Assembly (NCBI GenBank): GCA_035940775.1
Contig: DASZEN010000008.1
Coordinates: 1 to 64,000, forward strand
Direction: 5' to 3'
DNA: 64,000 nt
Source: DASQYE01 sp035940775
GTDB taxonomy: Bacteria; Acidobacteriota; Blastocatellia; Pyrinomonadales; Pyrinomonadaceae
In this document: piece by piece, positions 15,648-24,559 of the stretch
How positions within the stretch are numbered: the stretch's first letter is position 1
Layout of the letters: every line of letters starts with the position of its first letter
Position numbers and translations under genes: made by a program
The notes under the pieces: model-generated
Databases searched by the model: none
Seen by the model: the letters and a program-made list of their open reading frames with translations, nothing else
What the model was told of the DNA's origin: nothing

Positions 15648-17147
15648 GTGAACCGGTCGCCCACTGAAGCAATGAAAGGTTCAGAGACGAAGCGCCCGCT
15701 GCGTATCGCCGTCGTCGGCGCAGGCATCAGCGGCCTGGCGGCGGCCCATCGCCTTCAGGAGCGAAGCGCGGAGACGGGGCGCGCTCTGGAGTCTCTTCTG
15801 CTCGAAGCTGGCCCACACACGGGCGGGATTGTTCGGACATGCAGGCGCGAAGGTTTTCTGCTCGAAGTGGGCCCGGACTCTTTCATCTCAGAGAAGCCGG
15901 AGGCCGTCCGGCTCGCCGAGCGCATAGGTCTTTCCGGCAACCTGATCGAAACCAACCCGCAGTATCGCCGTAGCTTCATCGTCCGCGCGGGACGATTGCA
16001 CGCCGTCCCGGAAGGATTCCAACTGCTCGCGCCGTCACGATTCTGGCCCTTCCTGACGACCGGGATTTTCAGTTGGCGCGGCAAGGCGCGCATGGCGCTC
16101 GATATCTTGCTGCCGCGACGCGGAGCGGCCAATGGCGGCGACGATGAGAGTTTGGCGCAGTTCGTCAGGCGCAGGCTCGGGCGCGAAGCGCTCGAACGCA
16201 TGGCTCAACCGATGGTCGGCGGCATCTACACGGCTGACCCTGAGCGTTTGAGCCTGCGCGCCACGATGCCGCGCTTTCTGGATATGGAGCGCGAGCATCG
16301 AAGCCTTATTCGCGGCATGCGGCGTGCGCGCCGCAGTCAATCGGCGAGTCAGGGACGCGGGACGAGCGGAGCACGCTACGGCCTTTTTCTCTCCTTTGAC
16401 GAGGGGATGCAAACGCTCACGGACAGGCTCTCGGCGCGGTTGCCGCCCCGTTCGATACGGCTCAACAGCCATGTCGAGAAGCTTTCATACGGCCGCGATC
16501 AATCGCTTTGGCGACTCTCTCTTTCAACGGGCGAGGTGGTGGAATGCGACGCGGTCTGCCTGGCGCTGCCCGCCTACGCCGCCGCCCGACTTTTGCGCGA
16601 AACGGACGCGACGCTCGCCGCCGAGCTTGAAGCCATTCCATACGCATCCACGGCGACCGTCAATCTGGCTTACAGGCGCGCGGACGTTCCGCACCCGCTC
16701 GACGGCTTCGGCTTCGTCGTGCCCATCGTCGAACGCCGACGGACGCTGGCCTGTACCTTCAGCAGCGTAAAGTTTCCGGGGCGTGCGCCCGAAGGCCACG
16801 CGCTCCTGCGCGCTTTCGTCGGCGGCGCTTTACAGCCGGAGATGTTCGCGCTTGACGAAGAAGCTATCGAGCGAGCCGTCAGAGACGACCTGCGCGTATT
16901 GTTGGGAATCGAAAAGCCGCCGCTCTTCACACGGGTGCGAAAGTGGCCGCGCTCGATGGCCCAGTATCACCTCGGACATCTCCGAAGGGTTGAAAGCATA
17001 GAGGAGCGTGTGCGCGCCCTGCCCGGTTTGAAGCTCGCTGGCAACGCCTACGGCGGCGCGGGTCTGCCCGACTGCATACGCAGCGGCGAGCGCGCCGCCG
17101 AAGAGATTCTAAACGCATTCGGCGCGTCGTCTACGGGCAATGATTGA
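15648..17147 (+). CDS. hemG: HemY-type protoporphyrinogen/coproporphyrinogen oxidase
   Basis: The protein has 499 residues from GTG 15648; ATG 15672 is an alternative with no visible ribosome binding site. It is an FAD-dependent oxidase that aromatises the porphyrinogen with O2. The FAD motif GAGISGLAAAHRL is at the start, then GGIVRT and EVGPDSF. The family features MAQPMVGGIYTADPERLSL and the C-terminal LAGNAYGGAGLPDCIRSGE are present. It is also called HemY or CgoX. Its neighbours hemE and hemH supply substrate and use product. In the coproporphyrin route a ChdC decarboxylase would be needed elsewhere in the genome. Confidence 0.93.
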   Translation: MNRSPTEAMKGSETKRPLRIAVVGAGISGLAAAHRLQERSAETGRALESLLLEAGPHTGGIVRTCRREGFLLEVGPDSFISEKPEAVRLAERIGLSGNLIETNPQYRRSFIVRAGRLHAVPEGFQLLAPSRFWPFLTTGIFSWRGKARMALDILLPRRGAANGGDDESLAQFVRRRLGREALERMAQPMVGGIYTADPERLSLRATMPRFLDMEREHRSLIRGMRRARRSQSASQGRGTSGARYGLFLSFDEGMQTLTDRLSARLPPRSIRLNSHVEKLSYGRDQSLWRLSLSTGEVVECDAVCLALPAYAAARLLRETDATLAAELEAIPYASTATVNLAYRRADVPHPLDGFGFVVPIVERRRTLACTFSSVKFPGRAPEGHALLRAFVGGALQPEMFALDEEAIERAVRDDLRVLLGIEKPPLFTRVRKWPRSMAQYHLGHLRRVESIEERVRALPGLKLAGNAYGGAGLPDCIRSGERAAEEILNAFGASSTGND

Positions 17148-17171
17148 CAGGCGAAACGGGGGCGTTTCGGG

Positions 17172-19730
17172 CTACAGTCCGGCGAGTGCGTGGGCTAAAC
17201 GCGCCTTTGCGGCGAGCCCTTCGATCCAGGCGGCGTTGACATCCATGAGGGGCAGGAACGCCTCGCGCGGCGCGCGATTCTCGATATGCATATTATCGTC
17301 CGTGTTGATGATGGCCCCTTCGAGCGCTCTGCCCAACTGAGTTTCGTCGCAGACGTACCAGGATTCTATATCGCTTCGCCCCCTGATATTGACGCGGGCC
17401 AACTCTCGCGCGGAGAGCGGCTCGGCCATGCGCTCTTCGATTCTCTCAAGCGTGAGCGGCGCGCGACTTCCGACCAGCAGTAAATCCTTCCCCCTGGCCG
17501 CGCCGCCGACGCGAAAGACCAGCACGTGCGGAAAAACGCTCTGGTAGGTGGCGAGCACGGATCGCAGGCCGTCGTTCGAGAGCTGGTAGATTTGCAGCCA
17601 TTGCATGAAGACGCCATCATCCGAGAGACGACTGCGGCCCAACTCGAAGAACTCCCTGGTGAAAAGATTGGCGACGCCCGGAACCCACGGGTGGCTCGGC
17701 TCGCTCACGATAAGGTCGTAGCGCTCCGGATTGACGCGCAGGTACGCCCGCGCATCATCGACGATCAGGCGCAGGCGCGCGTCTTTGCGCGGCTGATTGT
17801 TGACGTGGTTGAAATATTCCCCGGCGTTGATGACCGACGGCTCAAGCTCTACGCACGCGAGCGACTTTATAGGCGACTGGAGCATCGCGCCGACCGTCAC
17901 GCCCGAGCCGTAGCCGACGATCAAACCGTTCTCGATGCGCGGAGACAGCAGCAGCGGCAGTTGGCCCAGCATAACCTGCGTCGGCATATCCTCTTTATCG
18001 GAAGCATTGGTTCTCCCGTTGATCGCCAGCGTAGTAATCTCACCATCCTTTCGCACGGAAACGGTCGCGGTCGGCCCCTCCTCGTACATCAGTATGCGCT
18101 CCGTCTGCGGCACGCCTGCCTGAGCCTGATTCGCAGCACCTATCGACCGCGTCCTGGCGATCACGCGTACCAGCGTGTCATATCCCCCCTTCGTCAGCTC
18201 GTTCAGACGGAGACGGGGCGCGGAGATGAAAAGCATTGCGATGAGGACGGCCGCAGCGCCAGTTGCCAGGGCGCGACGCAACCTCTTGCCCGCGACCCCG
18301 GCTGCCGGGCGGTAAGCGAGTCCCGCGATGATGACCGAGAGCGCGGCGGCGAAAAGGATAGTGATGCGCGTGCCCGCTTTCGGGATGAGGATGAAGCCTG
18401 TGATGAATGCTCCGGCGATTGCGCCGAGGGTGTTAAGCGCGTAGCTGCGGCCCACCCATCGAACGGATGCGTCACCGCCGCCCTTCTCGCTCGCCCACAC
18501 GAGCACCAGCGGCATGACCATTCCCATCAACCACGCCGGGAGCAATACGAGCAACCCGGCGACGAACACCTGCAACGCCAGCAAACCCGACCAGGATTCC
18601 AGCTCGAACCGGAACCCGAGGTAGAAGAGCATCGCGGGCGCAAGGTTAATCACCATCAGGCTCAGGAAGAGGCTGACGGCTGTCGCAAGCTCTACTTTCA
18701 TGATAACGCGGCGCAAATCTTCGTTGATCTTCCGGCGCGCGACGAGGTAGGCGCCTCCCGACAGGCCCAGCAGAAAAAGGGCGACCGTGATGCTAAAGGC
18801 GTAGGTGCTCGATCCTATTATCATCGTCAACACGCGCGTCCAGGCCACCTGCGCGCTGATGGTGACGAAACCCGAGACGGCGGCGCACAGGAGCCAGAAT
18901 TTCGCGTCGCCGCTCTCGACGCTCGCCAAAAGCCTTTGCGACTCTTCGCGCTCTGAACCGCGCGGCGACTCGTCTGCGTCCACGGCATTCGCATCCGCGT
19001 CCAAAGTCCCGCCCGCCACAACCCCGGCCACAACGCCTTTTGTCGCTAACTCCCTCCCGTATCTTGAATCTATGACGAGCGCACAGAAGCCGACCACGAT
19101 ATTGATGAGCGCCGCCGTGTAGATCGTGCCGCTCACGCCGAGCGCGGGCAGCAGGAGAAAGCCTGCGGCGATGGTGCCGAGTATCGCGCCCGCCAGATTG
19201 CAGGTGTAGAGGCGCGCGACCGACGCCGAGGTGTGCGCGGGCGAGCGCCGCAGGAGCGCCGCCGCGAGCACGGGCAGCGTCGCTCCCATCAACGTCGTCG
19301 GCACCAGCAGCACCGCGCACGACAGCACGAAACGCCACAAGCTGAAAGCGTAAAAGCCCGGATGAAGCTGTTCCCAGACGAGCGCGTAGAATCGGTTCAC
19401 GAGGCCGAACAGCAGTGGCACGGCAAGCGCATAGAGGGCGATCCCGACTTCGATCAGGCCGTAGGCCAGAAGCGGTCTCCTGATGCGCGCGGCGAGACGC
19501 CCGGCAAGCGCGCTGCCCAGAGCCAATCCGCCCATGAACGCCGCCAGCACCGCGCTGATGGCGAAGGTCGTCGCGCCGAACACAAGCCCGAGCATGCGCG
19601 CCCACAGGACTTCGTAAATCAACCCGGTCGCGCCCGAAAAGATGAAACACAGGGCGATCAGCCAGAGGCTTTTGACCGGGTACGTATAGAGATGCGTGCG
19701 CGGCTGGCGCTCACTCAAAGCAGTAGACAT
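17172..19730 (-). CDS. Membrane-anchored spermidine-synthase-like protein (transporter-like N-terminus)
   Basis: The protein has 852 residues. The N-terminal part (about 15-500) has many hydrophobic helices in two blocks separated by a charged loop near residues 225-265, like the permease-like half of this bacterial fusion family. The C-terminal part (about 560-850) is a methyltransferase-fold aminopropyltransferase-like domain: GYGSGVTVGA (SAM motif I), VELEPSV, DDARAYL, DLIVSEPSHPW. The usual DxD-type polyamine site of SpeE is not clear, so polyamine synthesis is uncertain. It converges with hemG (25 nt between stops). No good ribosome binding site is seen before ATG 19730. Confidence 0.85.
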   Translation of the reverse strand: MSTALSERQPRTHLYTYPVKSLWLIALCFIFSGATGLIYEVLWARMLGLVFGATTFAISAVLAAFMGGLALGSALAGRLAARIRRPLLAYGLIEVGIALYALAVPLLFGLVNRFYALVWEQLHPGFYAFSLWRFVLSCAVLLVPTTLMGATLPVLAAALLRRSPAHTSASVARLYTCNLAGAILGTIAAGFLLLPALGVSGTIYTAALINIVVGFCALVIDSRYGRELATKGVVAGVVAGGTLDADANAVDADESPRGSEREESQRLLASVESGDAKFWLLCAAVSGFVTISAQVAWTRVLTMIIGSSTYAFSITVALFLLGLSGGAYLVARRKINEDLRRVIMKVELATAVSLFLSLMVINLAPAMLFYLGFRFELESWSGLLALQVFVAGLLVLLPAWLMGMVMPLVLVWASEKGGGDASVRWVGRSYALNTLGAIAGAFITGFILIPKAGTRITILFAAALSVIIAGLAYRPAAGVAGKRLRRALATGAAAVLIAMLFISAPRLRLNELTKGGYDTLVRVIARTRSIGAANQAQAGVPQTERILMYEEGPTATVSVRKDGEITTLAINGRTNASDKEDMPTQVMLGQLPLLLSPRIENGLIVGYGSGVTVGAMLQSPIKSLACVELEPSVINAGEYFNHVNNQPRKDARLRLIVDDARAYLRVNPERYDLIVSEPSHPWVPGVANLFTREFFELGRSRLSDDGVFMQWLQIYQLSNDGLRSVLATYQSVFPHVLVFRVGGAARGKDLLLVGSRAPLTLERIEERMAEPLSARELARVNIRGRSDIESWYVCDETQLGRALEGAIINTDDNMHIENRAPREAFLPLMDVNAAWIEGLAAKARLAHALAGL

Positions 19731-20250
19731 TATCGTGAAATACCTTTAGAGATGTGGAATCGGACGTTGCTTTGCGGGGCGTGAGTAAGATCAGCATATA
19801 CTATTTGTCCGGATGCTTTCAACATTAATCGCGGCCGCCGCCGCGCCAGAGGCCCACCCGTCGAGGCTGAAACGGGCGGCGGCCCTGATCCCTTTGGGGA
19901 CATACCACCCCGCTGCTCAAAAGCAGGCCCACGCCCGCGCCCTGTCGTGAGACAGGTCTCACAGAGAGAAAGAGAGAGGAGCGCGCGCGCGCGCTCGCTC
20001 TCTGCGTGCGCTTCCCGGTCAAACTACATGCATGCTCTCAGCCTGACCCGTCAAATTGCCCGCACGGCTACGGGCGCGCTTTGCCACGCTCACGTGCGAA
20101 TAGCCAAAAGCCTGTGCGATTTCGCCAATTCGGGCCAACGCGTCGAATGCTCTCGCGCACGGCACGCCGCTTGTTAAAGAATGAGCCGTCCGCTGCTTCG
20201 GCTGACCCTCTTTAGAGTGAGCTTTGACGAATGCCAAATAAGGAGTTGGG
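19731..20250 (+). other. Intergenic region with operator-like palindrome and a CG repeat
   Basis: This 520-nt gap holds a 7-2-7 palindrome (19947-19962), a GA-rich tract, an 18-bp perfect palindrome of alternating CG (19979-19996) that could adopt Z-DNA, and AAGGAG before the PilZ gene. I see no credible gene in it. Confidence 0.6.
19947..19962. promoter_or_regulatory. Operator-like palindrome GTGAGACAGGTCTCAC
   Basis: The site has 7-bp perfect arms with a 2-nt spacer. It overlaps a small hairpin CCTGTC-GTGA-GACAGG (19941-19956). Such symmetry is typical of dimeric repressor sites. It is 288 nt before the PilZ gene and 217 nt before the start of the divergent spermidine-synthase-like gene, so it could control either. 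Confidence 0.4.
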
Positions 20251-20871
20251 ATGATGGAGACTTGCTATGTTGAGGAGACGAGCGAAGAGATGCGCCGATA
20301 CGAGCGGCATGATGCCAGTCTCTCCTACAGCATTGTCTTGAACGGAGCGGAGACGGGCGGCGCTGAGGGCGACCCGCCGGTGCTCATGAGCCACACGCGC
20401 GACATCGGAGCCGGAGGCATGGCGCTGCTCGTCCCCTCGCTCCCCTTCATGTACCGCTACATGCTCGGCTCCGACTGTACCCTTCGCTTTACGCTGCACC
20501 TGCCGGATGGGCCCATCCATATAGAGGCGGTTCCCGTCTATGACAGACCGCTCAACGAGGGTGATATGGATTTAGGTTTCATCGTCACAGGGTACATCGA
20601 GATCGAATCGACTCCGAGGCAGTACGAGCGCTACGAGAAGGAGCGCGCCGAGTCGGCCTGCCTGATCGGGGTGCGAATCAAGAAGATGAGCGAGAGCGAC
20701 CGCGCATATTATTCGCAGTACATAGACATACTTGAGATCGAGCGCAGCATGAAGATACTCACGGACGAGAGCGATGGGGATTCGGCTCTCGCGAGCGACG
20801 AGCTGCCTTCCGGCCTCGCCTCGACCGCTTCGCGCCCGCGTCACCTGACCTCCGCCCCCTACCAATTCTGA
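20251..20871 (+). CDS. PilZ-domain protein (possible c-di-GMP receptor)
   Basis: The protein has 206 residues. AAGGAG lies 5 nt before ATG 20251, with a second ATG at 20254. The PilZ signature is visible: RxxxR at R15-R19 (RRYERH) and D51-IGAGG in place of the usual (D/N)xSxxG; the Ser is replaced by Gly, which may weaken c-di-GMP binding. A beta-barrel follows (LRFTLHLPDGPIHIEAVPVY). After about residue 115 there is a charged helical stretch (RQYERYEKERAES) and a second conserved-looking block (GVRIKKMSESDRAYYSQYID) also found in the PilZ protein at 57785. The C-terminal 30 residues are Ser/Ala-rich and probably disordered. Confidence 0.8.
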   Translation: MMETCYVEETSEEMRRYERHDASLSYSIVLNGAETGGAEGDPPVLMSHTRDIGAGGMALLVPSLPFMYRYMLGSDCTLRFTLHLPDGPIHIEAVPVYDRPLNEGDMDLGFIVTGYIEIESTPRQYERYEKERAESACLIGVRIKKMSESDRAYYSQYIDILEIERSMKILTDESDGDSALASDELPSGLASTASRPRHLTSAPYQF

Positions 20872-20985
20872 CAAAAGGCGTTCGGCCCCGCGCCGTCACA
20901 GTCTGCCTGCGGTTCGCCCGGCCCAAAACTCCCGACGCGTGTTTCTCGCGTCGCCAGGTGGACACTAAAGATGGGGCCAGCAGCG

Positions 20986-22341
20986 TCAGAGATAGATGAC
21001 GTGCGACGTGCGCCAGACATTTGAAGGGATTGAGCCGGGCGCGGCGGTCGTCAGGAGTATGCAATAGTTGCCGTCCGCGACGGCCACGGTCGCGTCATGG
21101 TCGGAATCATCACTCGCCCCGGCTCCCATTGATGCATCATTCGCCTCAGCCTTCTCGCTGTGCGGCGTCACCAGCGCCAGTCGGCGCAGGCAATCGTACA
21201 GATGCTCGCGACCCACGCTGTAACGTCCCGCCTCCGAGCCGAGCACGAGCCGCACTTCAGCCCGTTCATCTATAAAATGCGCCGCCAGGGAAGCGGCCAG
21301 CGTCACCCCTCGCTCGAAACGTTCTGCGAAGCCTGCGTCCGCTTCGCCGCTCGTCCTCGTGTCGAGCGCGATGGTGATACGGCGTTCGTCTTCCGCCGTG
21401 AACTCGCGGACGATCAGGCGACGCACGCGCGCCGTCGCCTTCCAGTCCATGTGGCGCAGATCATCCTGCGGTTGATAGTCGCGCAGCGAGAGCAGGTCGT
21501 GGCCCGCACCGCGCCGAAGGCTTGCGAGCCGCCCGGCATTCATCGGCAGCAGATGCAGCTCGTCGCTGGCGGGCTCAGGTTTCGGATAAACGATGATGTC
21601 AACGTCGCGCGCGCGCAATCGGCGACGACGGCGAAAGAAGGCGAACGGAAAGCGCGTCGAAAGCTCGAAGCCTGTGATGAGCACGTGCCCTCGCCTGGCG
21701 AAGGTCTGTTCGACGCGTTGTTCAGCCCCGGCGCGGTGCGGGACGTACACGAAATAAGCGAGCGCGCGCTTGCTGTAACGCAGCCGCGCCGTCTTGCCCC
21801 GCCTGTTCAACTCCCCCTTGTTGACGGGGCCGCGCGCTTCGACCAGGATCGAGAAAGAGGGCAGGAACCGTTTCTTGTTTTGGAGCGTGACGATGACCGG
21901 CGCGGGCTCTCCGGCGAAGATGTGATCCGGAAAGCGAGCCGAGACGACTATGTCGCGCAGGGAAGCACGGGCCGCCGCCCACGCTACGAAAAGCGTCGAG
22001 GCGAGCACCGAGAAGACCAGGAACAATAGATTGTTGCCCGTATTCCAGGCGGCGAAGGCGACGATGGCGAGGATACCCAGAAAGATCGCGCCGCCCGCCG
22101 TCACCTCCAGCGGAAAGTCGAACCGCGCGACCTCTTCACGCGCCGAGCGCGCCAGCGGCGGCAATACGAGTATAAAAATCAGCAGAACTATGACGAGCGA
22201 AGCGATGGCGGCGGCGCTCGCCAGACCGGGGTCTTCGGCCCGGCGCGCCAGCATGGTGACCAACGCCGTGCCCAGGCCCGCCAGTACAAGCAATGTGCCC
22301 AGGATGGCATTTCGCCACGCGCGAAAACTTCTAGTCCGCAT
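20986..22341 (-). CDS. DUF58 (VWA-like) membrane protein
   Basis: The protein has 451 residues with about four hydrophobic helices in the first 130 residues. The DUF58 core follows, with the diagnostic YQPQDDLRHMDWKATAR near residue 290 and REFTAEDERRITIALDTR. DUF58 proteins usually work with MoxR AAA+ ATPases in assembly or maturation of surface or enzyme complexes. The gene follows moxR by 116 nt on the same strand, the standard pair. No VWA (batA-like) gene follows in this window. Confidence 0.88.
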   Translation of the reverse strand: MRTRSFRAWRNAILGTLLVLAGLGTALVTMLARRAEDPGLASAAAIASLVIVLLIFILVLPPLARSAREEVARFDFPLEVTAGGAIFLGILAIVAFAAWNTGNNLLFLVFSVLASTLFVAWAAARASLRDIVVSARFPDHIFAGEPAPVIVTLQNKKRFLPSFSILVEARGPVNKGELNRRGKTARLRYSKRALAYFVYVPHRAGAEQRVEQTFARRGHVLITGFELSTRFPFAFFRRRRRLRARDVDIIVYPKPEPASDELHLLPMNAGRLASLRRGAGHDLLSLRDYQPQDDLRHMDWKATARVRRLIVREFTAEDERRITIALDTRTSGEADAGFAERFERGVTLAASLAAHFIDERAEVRLVLGSEAGRYSVGREHLYDCLRRLALVTPHSEKAEANDASMGAGASDDSDHDATVAVADGNYCILLTTAAPGSIPSNVWRTSHVIYL

Positions 22342-22457
22342 AAAGCTCGGATGCCGGAGCCGAAGAATTAGTCCGCTACTCTCTCTTTTGCTTTAAGCAA
22401 TGTCTGCACGGGATGCGCCCCGATGGTCGAGAATCAGGGCTCTCTCATTCTCTCAAA

Positions 22458-23444
22458 CTATAAGGGGACGCTGATGGTCTTCATGATCTCGCGCAGGACG
22501 GCCTCGGCCTCTTCGCTGCGCCGCAGCGAAGATGAGAAGCGCGAGCTGACGACCATCCGATGCGCGAAGACCGGGAGCACCAGTCGCTTGATGTCGTCGG
22601 GCACACAGTAGGTGCGCTCTTCAGTCAGCGCCAGAGCCTGTGCGGCGCGAAAGAGTGCGAGCGTGCCGCGCGGGCTTACGCCTAAGTCAAGCATCTCGGA
22701 ATCGCGCGTGGCGGCGACGATGCGCATTAAATAATCGACGAGCGCATCGTTGACCGAGACTTCGGCGACGTGCTGCTGCAATTCCATTATGTCCTCGGCA
22801 GACATAACGGGGCGCAGCTCATCGAGCGGATCGACGCGCTCGCGGTCGCGCAGGATTTGTATCTCGTCTTCGGTTTGCGGATATCCTATGCGCAGCCGCA
22901 GCATGAAGCGATCGAGCTGGGATTCCGGCAACGGGTAGGTTCCGTGGTGTTCGATAGGATTCTGCGTCGCCAGGACGATGAAGGGCGCTGGCAACGGATG
23001 CGTCGTCCATTCGGCGGTGACGTGGCCTTCGGCCATCGCTTCCAGCAGCGCCGATTGTGTCTTCGGCGTCGTGCGATTGATCTCGTCGGCCAGCACTACG
23101 TTGGCGAAGATGGGGCCGGGCCTCCACTCAAACTGTCCCGTGTGCTGGTTGTAGACCGAAAGACCGATCACGTCGGAAGGGAGCAAGTCCGAAGTGAACT
23201 GTATGCGCTGGAAGGTGCAATCGAGGGCGCGCGCCAGCGCGTGCGCGAGCGTCGTCTTGCCGACGCCCGGCACGTCTTCGACGAGCAGGTGCCCGCCCGC
23301 GATCAGCGTGACGATGGCGAGGCGGACGGCCTCCGGCTTGCCCTTGATGACGCTCTCGATGGCCGCTTGCAGCCGATCAACCTTTTCGACCGCCGCAGTT
23401 GCCGGACGCTGCGCTTCTCTATCTGCCGTCTGCAATCGTCTCAT
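22458..23444 (-). CDS. MoxR-type AAA+ ATPase
   Basis: The protein has 328 residues. Walker A is GVGKTT (VEDVPGVGKTTLAHALA, about residue 60), Walker B is NVVLADEINRTTP near residue 115, and the sensor region LATQNPIEHHGTYPLPESQLDRF is typical of MoxR. The lid domain at the C-terminus contains VSPRGTLALFRAAQALAL. AGGAAG lies 8 nt before ATG 23444. It is a chaperone-like ATPase, probably acting on the DUF58 partner downstream. Confidence 0.93.
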   Translation of the reverse strand: MRRLQTADREAQRPATAAVEKVDRLQAAIESVIKGKPEAVRLAIVTLIAGGHLLVEDVPGVGKTTLAHALARALDCTFQRIQFTSDLLPSDVIGLSVYNQHTGQFEWRPGPIFANVVLADEINRTTPKTQSALLEAMAEGHVTAEWTTHPLPAPFIVLATQNPIEHHGTYPLPESQLDRFMLRLRIGYPQTEDEIQILRDRERVDPLDELRPVMSAEDIMELQQHVAEVSVNDALVDYLMRIVAATRDSEMLDLGVSPRGTLALFRAAQALALTEERTYCVPDDIKRLVLPVFAHRMVVSSRFSSSLRRSEEAEAVLREIMKTISVPL

Positions 23445-23723
23445 CTGAAAAGCTTCCTCTGAAATACCCGAGAGCCCATTCTACATGTTCGGACGCGCCC
23501 TCGCACCCCTCGGCGACGATAAAACAATCAGCATCGGCCCGGCCTTACGTATGCGCCCCCGCAGCCTTTCGGCCTGCTCGCCCTAAAGTGACGCACGGTG
23601 CGCCGCTGTAGTAGAATTGGCGTGCATGATAGCGACGGCTCTTGCGGGCGGCGACCGTAAGCGAGGCGAAAATTAACGGAACCACAGGTGGCATCGCTCG
23701 TGTAAACAATGATAGGAGCAGTT

Positions 23724-24206
23724 ATGAGAAAAACATATCAACGTCATTCAAACGCACGCGGATTCTCTCTGATCGAGCTTATGATCGTGATCGCCATCAT
23801 AGGCATCCTGATCGGCGTCGGAGTGCCAGCGTGGCGTCTGATGGTGCGCAGAGGCAACGAGACGGCCGCGACCCAGACCATCGACACCATAAAGAAGGTG
23901 CAGGCGGATTATTCCATCGGCCACAGGGGCGAATACGGCAACTTCGAGCAACTGATTAAAGAGGGCGCGCTCGATGAACGCTTCGCAGGCGATGCGCCCG
24001 TCGTCAGCGGCTATATCTTCACGATGAAGGTCGTACCCAAATCGAGCGGTCAACCGGCCACCTTCACCATCAATGCCGACCCGCAGTCGTCCGAAGGCAT
24101 CGGCGCGACCGGCAAACGCCACTTCTACTTTGACCCGAGCCTGAGCACGATTCGCGAGAATCCGGATCAGCCCGCGACGGCGAGCGACCCGCCCATCGGA
24201 CAATAA
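23724..24206 (+). CDS. Type IV pilin-like / pseudopilin protein
   Basis: The protein has 160 residues from ATG 23724 (AGGAG 5 nt upstream; the upstream in-frame start at 23709 is less likely). It has a short basic leader ending in RG, then the processed N-terminus FSLIELMIVIAIIGILIG with the Glu at +5 needed for assembly. The prepilin peptidase site is G/F at about residues 15/16. The globular part has no disulphide-loop cysteines, so it may be a minor pilin or secretion pseudopilin. A GTGACG-18 nt-TAGAAT pair at 23588-23617 could be its promoter. No other pilus genes are nearby. Confidence 0.88.
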   Translation: MRKTYQRHSNARGFSLIELMIVIAIIGILIGVGVPAWRLMVRRGNETAATQTIDTIKKVQADYSIGHRGEYGNFEQLIKEGALDERFAGDAPVVSGYIFTMKVVPKSSGQPATFTINADPQSSEGIGATGKRHFYFDPSLSTIRENPDQPATASDPPIGQ

Positions 24207-24256
24207 GCCAACTCCGCAAAGCGCGTGCGGCGGCGCAAGCGAGCGATCAAGCATGC

Positions 24257-24286
24257 TTGACCGTGGCCGCACCGCTTTGTTAGCAT
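24257..24286 (+). promoter_or_regulatory. Sigma-70-like promoter of tRNA-Val
   Basis: TTGACC, 18 nt, TAGCAT. Transcription would start about 20 nt before the tRNA. Confidence 0.45.
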
Positions 24287-24315
24287 TTCGCGTCCACTTA
24301 AAAACTTTGAGGACT

Positions 24316-24387
<72 letters not shown>

Positions 24388-24407
24388 CTATTCAATCTAT
24401 AAATCAA

Positions 24408-24437
24408 GGCTGCTCCAGACGAGCGGCCTTTCTTATT
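24408..24437 (+). terminator. Rho-independent terminator after tRNA-Val
   Basis: The stem is GGCTGCTC/GAGCGGCC (one G-U pair) with loop CAGAC, followed by TTTCTTATTT. It starts 20 nt after the tRNA. Confidence 0.75.
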
Positions 24438-24559
24438 TCGACTTCCTGCGCGCCCTGGCACCCGTGTAGATGACGCGCAAGCCGATAGACAGTTGAAACG
24501 AGAGAGGCTAAAATCTCCCAGCTAATTATTCATTACAGAACAAGCCAGGGAATCTGGAG

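Noticed and set aside
17526..18956. Plus-strand frame of 476 codons opposite the aminopropyltransferase-like gene
   Set aside because: Its product is rich in Arg, Asp, His and Gln with no hydrophobic core, and the minus-strand gene has clear motifs.
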